From: Flavobacterium seoulense
Lineage (GTDB): Bacteria > Bacteroidota > Bacteroidia > Flavobacteriales > Flavobacteriaceae
Length of the DNA: 64,000 bases
Direction: 5' to 3'
NCBI RefSeq assembly: GCF_000695795.1
Contig: NZ_JNCA01000009.1
Coordinates: 124,001 to 188,000, forward strand
In this document: positions 59,512-64,000 of the stretch, in pieces
Position numbering within the stretch: the first letter of the stretch is position 1
How the letters are laid out: each line of letters begins with the position of its first letter
Translations under genes and position numbers: made by a program
Notes under the pieces: model-generated
What the model saw: only the letters and a program-made list of their open reading frames with translations
Database searches by the model: none
What the model was told of the DNA's origin: nothing

Positions 59512-60576
59512 ATGGCATTAGATAAAGCAAAATTAACCCGAGACTTAGGTATTAGCCTTTTAATTTACAGTTTGCCGGTAGTGGCAATTTACCTTTATTT
59601 TAAACTAAATAATGGTATTGTTAGTGAATCGCATCTTACACTTCCACCATTTTTAGAATTTGTACAACCTGTATTTGCAAATCTCAGAAGCTGGGGCTTT
59701 ATTGCACTAACGATTATTTTAGGAATTGCCGAATTCACAGCGGGTTTGTATGATGAACAATGGACAGGACGCGAACGCAAAGTAGATATTATTTGTTTTC
59801 TGGCTCCAAAATTAATTTTACCGCCAGTAATTGCTTTTTTTAGTTTAACAGCTTTACCTTATTTAATTCCTAATTTGGCCAATACATTTTCATGGGTTCC
59901 ATTCTGGGGAGGCTTTTTCCTGATAGCAATTGCTGATGATTTAACCCAATATTGGTACCATCGTTTGCATCATCAGGTACCTTTTTTATGGCGTTTTCAT
60001 AGAACACATCATTCTGCTCCTTATATGGGAATGGCAATGGCTTCAAGACAAAATTTTATTTATACGATTTTGTTTTCTCAAATTTATTTGACTGCTACCT
60101 TGACTTATTTAGGATTAGGACTTCCGGCTTTATTTGTTTTGGTTATTAAAAGTTTCATTGTTTTAGGAGCGCATTCGAGCATTGCCTGGGATAAACCATT
60201 TTACAAATACAAAGTATTACATCCTGTTGCCTGGGTTTTAGAGCGTGTAATTTCTACTCCGGCTACGCATCATGCACATCATGCTGATACAAGTGGCGAT
60301 GGTGTAGGTCACTTTAAAGGTAATTTTGGAAATATGTTTTTCCTGTGGGATGTGTTTTTTGGAACCGCTTTAATCACTCGTAAATTTCCAACATCCTACG
60401 GAACCAAATCATACAAAAGTGAAGAATGGTATGCACAGTTTCTTTGGCCAATATTCAAATCTAAAATTGAAGGAAGTCCACTAGCCGACGGCGTTCTTGC
60501 CAAACCAATTTCGGAGAAAAAAGAAGTAGCTCCAATTCCGGTCAATACAAATATTTATGAACCAGCTCAATCTTAA
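59512..60576 (+). CDS. Sterol desaturase/fatty acid hydroxylase-family membrane di-iron enzyme
   Basis: A 354-residue integral membrane protein. The histidine clusters that bind the di-iron centre are 'HRLHH', 'HRTHHSAPYMGM' and 'THHAHHADTSGDG', with several membrane segments before and between them. The family hydroxylates or desaturates lipids with oxygen. Its position after a sulfatase and before a rhodanese-thioredoxin protein suggests it works on the imported sulfate ester or its alcohol. That would be oxygen-dependent opening of an otherwise inert molecule, and is inference. The C-terminal 35 residues are a proline-rich tail. Confidence 0.88.
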   Translation: MALDKAKLTRDLGISLLIYSLPVVAIYLYFKLNNGIVSESHLTLPPFLEFVQPVFANLRSWGFIALTIILGIAEFTAGLYDEQWTGRERKVDIICFLAPKLILPPVIAFFSLTALPYLIPNLANTFSWVPFWGGFFLIAIADDLTQYWYHRLHHQVPFLWRFHRTHHSAPYMGMAMASRQNFIYTILFSQIYLTATLTYLGLGLPALFVLVIKSFIVLGAHSSIAWDKPFYKYKVLHPVAWVLERVISTPATHHAHHADTSGDGVGHFKGNFGNMFFLWDVFFGTALITRKFPTSYGTKSYKSEEWYAQFLWPIFKSKIEGSPLADGVLAKPISEKKEVAPIPVNTNIYEPAQS

Positions 60577-60582
60577 AAGAAT

Positions 60583-61296
60583 ATGAAAAAAATAATAGAG
60601 AATATCCAAATTGCAATAATTGTACTTTTTTCAATTATTGGTTTTGCTCAGGATAAAAGTTCAAATACCGTTTCATTAGACGTTTTTTATTCTAAAATTC
60701 AAAACGAAAAACAACCGCAAATAATTGATGCCCGTGGTCCCGAAGAATTTGCTTTGAATCATATCAATGGAGCAGTCAATTTTAATTTGGAATCCAAAGA
60801 TTATGCTCAGCGTATTGCAGCTTTAGACAAATCAAAACCGGTTTTTATCTATTCGATAGGAGCAGGAAGAAGTGTTTGGTTAGCCAATGATTTATTGAAA
60901 AAAGGTTTTAAAGAAGCTTATAGTTTACAAGGCGGAATTGCAAACTGGATAGGAAGCGGAAAGCCATTTTATGTAAATTCGAAAAGTAAATTGACATTAG
61001 AAGAATATAAAAAAGTGATTGCTGATAACGATGCGGTTTTAGTAGATATTGGCTCTAAATATTGTGGTGCTTGTAAAAAAGTAAAACCAATTTTAGAAAC
61101 TATAAGAACAGAGCATGGAAGCAATTTAAAAATTGTAGAAATTGATCTGGAAGAAAACCCGCAAGTGATCGCCGATTTAAAATCGATACATGTTTTTCCC
61201 ACTTTAATCCTTTATCAAAATGGTAAAATAGTATTCAAAAAAGAAGGTTTAAATGACTTAAAAAAAGATGTCGATTTGGCTTTAGCACAAAAATAA
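60583..61296 (+). CDS. Exported rhodanese-like/thioredoxin fusion protein
   Basis: A 237-residue periplasmic protein (signal ends at 'FSIIGFAQ'). Residues 30-130 are a rhodanese domain ('QIIDARGPEEFALNHINGAV', 'SLQGGIANWIGSGKPF'), but the catalytic Cys is replaced by Ser91 in 'IYSIGAGRS', so it should not transfer sulfur. Residues 135-237 are a thioredoxin domain with an intact CGAC pair (Cys161, Cys164). It probably reduces disulfides or persulfides linked to the locus. Last gene of the operon; a strong terminator follows. Confidence 0.88.
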   Translation: MKKIIENIQIAIIVLFSIIGFAQDKSSNTVSLDVFYSKIQNEKQPQIIDARGPEEFALNHINGAVNFNLESKDYAQRIAALDKSKPVFIYSIGAGRSVWLANDLLKKGFKEAYSLQGGIANWIGSGKPFYVNSKSKLTLEEYKKVIADNDAVLVDIGSKYCGACKKVKPILETIRTEHGSNLKIVEIDLEENPQVIADLKSIHVFPTLILYQNGKIVFKKEGLNDLKKDVDLALAQK

Positions 61297-61333
61297 TAAT
61301 GTAGAATCTTATCGCGAATTAGATTTTATCCTT

Positions 61334-61372
61334 AAGGGATTTCGTATTAATCAATACGAAATCCCTTTTTTT
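61334..61372 (+). terminator. Rho-independent terminator closing the sulfatase operon
   Basis: AAGGGATTTCGTATT (61334-61348) pairs perfectly with AATACGAAATCCCTT (61353-61367) around AATC, followed by a T-run. Confidence 0.93.
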
Positions 61373-61514
61373 ATGTTACGATTTTTATTCTTTTTTAATA
61401 AAATATTCTAATATTTCAAAAGAATAATTAGGTTTTAAGTTGTTGATTTCTATGGTTTTTAAATTTTTTTTGTTTGGATGTTTTGATTTTGTTTCTAAAA
61501 AAAAGAAACTGGGG

Positions 61515-61562
61515 TTTGGTAATTTACAATTTTAAATTACTTTTGTCCTACCAAATTGGTAG
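61515..61562 (+). promoter_or_regulatory. Sulfur-island promoter and palindrome, copy 3
   Basis: TTTG (61515-61518), 19 bases, TACTTTTG (61538-61545), two bases, then CTACCAAATTGGTAG (61548-61562), a perfect palindrome about a central A. This is the cleanest copy of the shared site. Confidence 0.8.
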
Positions 61563-61689
61563 AATTAGTAGGTTTTTAAGAAATAGAAATAACGTTCAAA
61601 ATAATAAAGACTTAAAAAGCAGTTGAGGTAGGAAAAACAATCAAATTGATTTAGATATACAAAACGAAATAGTAATAATAAAAAACAAA

Positions 61690-61716
61690 ATGAAAAAACG
61701 AATGTGTTGTAAATAA
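61690..61716 (+). CDS. Cys-Cys leader peptide, copy 3
   Basis: ATG to TAA encoding MKKRMCCK, five bases before the conserved hairpin. It lies about 140 bases after the predicted transcription start, further than in copy 1. Confidence 0.6.
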   Translation: MKKRMCCK

Positions 61717-61721
61717 AAAAA

Positions 61722-61747
61722 GCCATTTCTGCGGCAACAGAAATGGC
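61722..61747 (+). promoter_or_regulatory. Conserved leader hairpin, copy 3
   Basis: GCCATTTCTG and CAGAAATGGC pair perfectly around CGGCAA. Downstream CTTAAAAAAGAATTGTTC is also shared with copy 2. Confidence 0.75.
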
Positions 61748-61839
61748 AGGCTTAAAAAAGAATTGTTCATCTCAAAGGAAAATGAAAGTTGATTACTCAG
61801 CCTTCACAATCCTTAAATTATTTAAACTGCAACAAAGTA

Positions 61840-64000
61840 ATGAAAAAAAAATTAAATATACTTTTATGGTTAAGTATTTTTCTTATTTCGCTAGGAATTA
61901 ATGCACAAAGTACTAAACCTATGATTAATTCTACACTAGACGGTGTAGTTATAGATGAAATTACAAAACAACCTATTCCCGGGGTTAACGTTCAAATTAA
62001 AGGAATCACCCATAGTGTTATTACTGATTTAGACGGAAAATTTAGTTTTCAAACCGGACAAAAATATCCTTATATATTAGTTGTCACTTCTATAGGTTAT
62101 GTTAACAAAGAACAAATTGTTAACGATAAGTTCATACAAATTACATTAAAAGAAGATGTAAAGGAATTGAATGAAGTAGTGGTTATTGGTTACGGAACCA
62201 CTTCTAAAAAAGATTACACAGGAGCAGCCGAAACAGTTTCTAAACAAGCATTACGATCTACTCAGCGTAGTTTAGAGAGCGCACTTCAGGGTTCAGTTGC
62301 CGGGGTGAATGTCACACAGACTTCAGGTCAGCCTGGTTCAGGATTAAGTATTAGAGTTCGTGGAGGAAGTTCGATACAAGGAGGAAACGAGCCACTTTAT
62401 GTTATTGACGGTTTTCCAATTTATAATTCGGATGTTACATCGGGAGTTTTAAGCGGAAGTGCAACTAATCCGCTATCATCAATCAATCCTGCCGATATTG
62501 AGTCGATTACCGTTTTAAAAGATGCTTCTTCAACTGCTATTTATGGTTCCAGAGGAGCAAACGGAGTAGTAATTGTGACTACTAAAAAAGGAAAATCGAA
62601 TATCATGGCTGTGAATTACGATTATTCAATTGGTCAACAGGAAGTTCGTAAAAAAGTATCCGTTTTAGATGCTGCTGGTTTTTCAAGACTTAGAAATGCG
62701 GCTTTGTTTGATACCAATCCGTCATTAGGTCCGAATCAATATTTATCTGAAGCACAAATTGCTCAATTAGGAAAAGGAGTTGACTGGCAGGATGAAGCAT
62801 TTAGAACTGCACAAACGCAAAACCATCAATTGAGTATTACAGGAGGAAATAATCAAACTAAATATGCTATTTCCGGTAACTATTTCAATCAGGAAGGAAT
62901 TATAAAAAATACAGGTTTCGAACGCTTGAGTGGCCGAATTAATTTAGATTCAAAATTAAGTGATAAATCAAGATTTGGTGTAAACCTTTCGATAGCCGAA
63001 ACTAAATCAAAAGTAGCGCCATCAGGATTAGTAACGGCTTTATTAAGCATGCCGCCTACAGCTACTATTTATGAAGCAGATGGAAGTTATACATTGAGAA
63101 ATCCTTTCGAAAATATATTTTCTAACCCAATTGCTACTTTAAACGAACGTAAAAACAGAGCGATAAATACAAGAACTCTGGGAACTGTTTTTGGCGAATA
63201 TGATTTATTGGAAAACTTAGTTTTAAAAGTTTCTTTTGGAGCTGATTTGATTGCGAACAAAGAAACAACCTATATTCCTTCTACAATTTACGAAGGTTTG
63301 ATTACTAATGGTGAAGCAAAAATAGGAAACAGTAACAACAAAACCTGGCTGAACGAGAATACGTTGACCTACACTAAAGTTTTTAATGATGTACATAGTT
63401 TAAATGTTTTAGCAGGATATACACAACAAAGTTCGACCAGAGATTTTGTTACCACAGGATCGCAACAATTTGTGAATGATATTACATCTGACAATAGTTT
63501 GCAAAGCGGAAACTTAGCATTAATTCCTACTTCAGGAGAAAGTAAATGGGCTTTAAATTCTTATTTGTCCCGTGTGAATTATAATTATGATTCCAAATAT
63601 TATTTGACAGCAAGTATTAGAGCCGATGGTTCTTCCCGATTTGGGAAAAATAATAAATGGGGTTATTTCCCATCAGTAGCAGCGGCCTGGCAAATTGACA
63701 GAGAAAACTTTTTTAGTCCGTTGTCTAATGTAATCAATAGTTTTAAATTGAGAACAAGTTACGGATCGACTGGAAATCAGGAAATTGGAGAATACCAATC
63801 GTTATCTACACTAAGTAGTGTGAAATATCTTTTTGGAGACCAAATTTACACAGGATTTACTCCAACACGTATTGCAAATGACGATTTAGGATGGGAATTG
63901 ACCAATCAGTTTGATGCAGGAATCGATCTAGGAATTTTTAATAATAAAGTGTTTCTTACGCTGGATGCGTATCGCAAAACGACTAAGAATTTATTGTTAG
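61840..64000 (+). CDS. SusC/RagA-family TonB-dependent transporter, sulfur island copy 3 (runs off right edge)
   Basis: From ATG 61840 the frame stays open to the window end (about 720 residues). Signal peptide 'KKLNILLWLSIFLISLGINAQ', beta-sandwich ('DEITKQPIPGVNVQIKGITH'), plug ('LNEVVVIGYGTTSKKDYTGA', 'EPLYVIDGFPIYNSD', 'ESITVLKDASSTAIYGSRGA') and the first part of the barrel. It resembles copy 2 more than copy 1 in the barrel ('SVKYLFGDQIYTGFTPTRIA' against 'SVNYSFGGTIQTGLAPTRLA'). Its susD is expected beyond the edge. Confidence 0.94.
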   Translation, partial: MKKKLNILLWLSIFLISLGINAQSTKPMINSTLDGVVIDEITKQPIPGVNVQIKGITHSVITDLDGKFSFQTGQKYPYILVVTSIGYVNKEQIVNDKFIQITLKEDVKELNEVVVIGYGTTSKKDYTGAAETVSKQALRSTQRSLESALQGSVAGVNVTQTSGQPGSGLSIRVRGGSSIQGGNEPLYVIDGFPIYNSDVTSGVLSGSATNPLSSINPADIESITVLKDASSTAIYGSRGANGVVIVTTKKGKSNIMAVNYDYSIGQQEVRKKVSVLDAAGFSRLRNAALFDTNPSLGPNQYLSEAQIAQLGKGVDWQDEAFRTAQTQNHQLSITGGNNQTKYAISGNYFNQEGIIKNTGFERLSGRINLDSKLSDKSRFGVNLSIAETKSKVAPSGLVTALLSMPPTATIYEADGSYTLRNPFENIFSNPIATLNERKNRAINTRTLGTVFGEYDLLENLVLKVSFGADLIANKETTYIPSTIYEGLITNGEAKIGNSNNKTWLNENTLTYTKVFNDVHSLNVLAGYTQQSSTRDFVTTGSQQFVNDITSDNSLQSGNLALIPTSGESKWALNSYLSRVNYNYDSKYYLTASIRADGSSRFGKNNKWGYFPSVAAAWQIDRENFFSPLSNVINSFKLRTSYGSTGNQEIGEYQSLSTLSSVKYLFGDQIYTGFTPTRIANDDLGWELTNQFDAGIDLGIFNNKVFLTLDAYRKTTKNLLL

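Overview
The window reads as a chromosomal segment of a Bacteroidota bacterium, most likely Flavobacterium or a close relative. The DNA is AT-rich. It holds five SusC genes (one cut by the right edge) and four SusD genes, a FecI/FecR pair, a hybrid two-component regulator, and promoters of the Bacteroidota type (TTTG, 19 bases, TAnnTTTG). The species cannot be fixed from the sequence alone.

Region 1 (1-24.8 kb) is a carbohydrate locus that looks aimed at pectin. On the minus strand lie a LacI-type repressor, an aldo/keto reductase and a GH2 beta-galactosidase-like enzyme (cut by the left edge), with matching LacI-type operators before the first two. On the plus strand come an ECF sigma factor, a FecR anti-sigma factor, a SusC with an N-terminal signalling (STN) domain, SusD, two tandem paralogous alpha/beta hydrolases, a GH105 unsaturated galacturonyl hydrolase, a CE8 pectin methylesterase, a large hybrid two-component sensor/AraC regulator, and a second SusC/SusD pair with a perfect LacI-type palindrome in its upstream region.

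Region 2 (24.9-30.8 kb) is a probable copper-acquisition operon: an OprC/NosA-like TonB receptor carrying the CxxxM and HxM copper ligands, a YtkA-like lipoprotein, an MbnP-like copper protein, an MbnH-like di-haem enzyme, and two copies of an unrecognised small membrane-anchored Cys protein (C-x9-C-x3-C).

Region 3 (30.8-35.7 kb) has an ArsR-controlled minus-strand operon (ArsR, DUF6428, a 41-residue membrane peptide, thioredoxin-type ArsC) with two matching operators but no arsenite pump. It is followed by the folate-independent methionine synthase pair mesX-mesD, then a small membrane protein and a PRC-barrel protein.

Region 4 (35.7-37.1 kb) is odd. Two intact initiator tRNA genes on the minus strand are followed by a tandem array of three near-identical 84-residue GIY-YIG nuclease genes. 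Each of these stops inside a relic of the same tRNA. More tRNA relics with GC-rich palindromes surround the intact genes. The housekeeping GTPases era and der follow.

Region 5 (40.3-64 kb) looks like an organosulfur scavenging island: three SusC genes (two with SusD), two DoxX-like membrane proteins, a metallo-beta-lactamase/rhodanese protein, an FAD oxidoreductase, a formylglycine sulfatase, a membrane di-iron hydroxylase, a rhodanese-thioredoxin protein and two tiny membrane peptides. Each of its three SusC genes is preceded by the same promoter and palindrome and by a leader with a tiny Cys-Cys peptide and a conserved hairpin. The middle leader has a further 17-residue peptide ending in four cysteines. 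This suggests a cysteine-sensing leader system that I do not recognise from this phylum.
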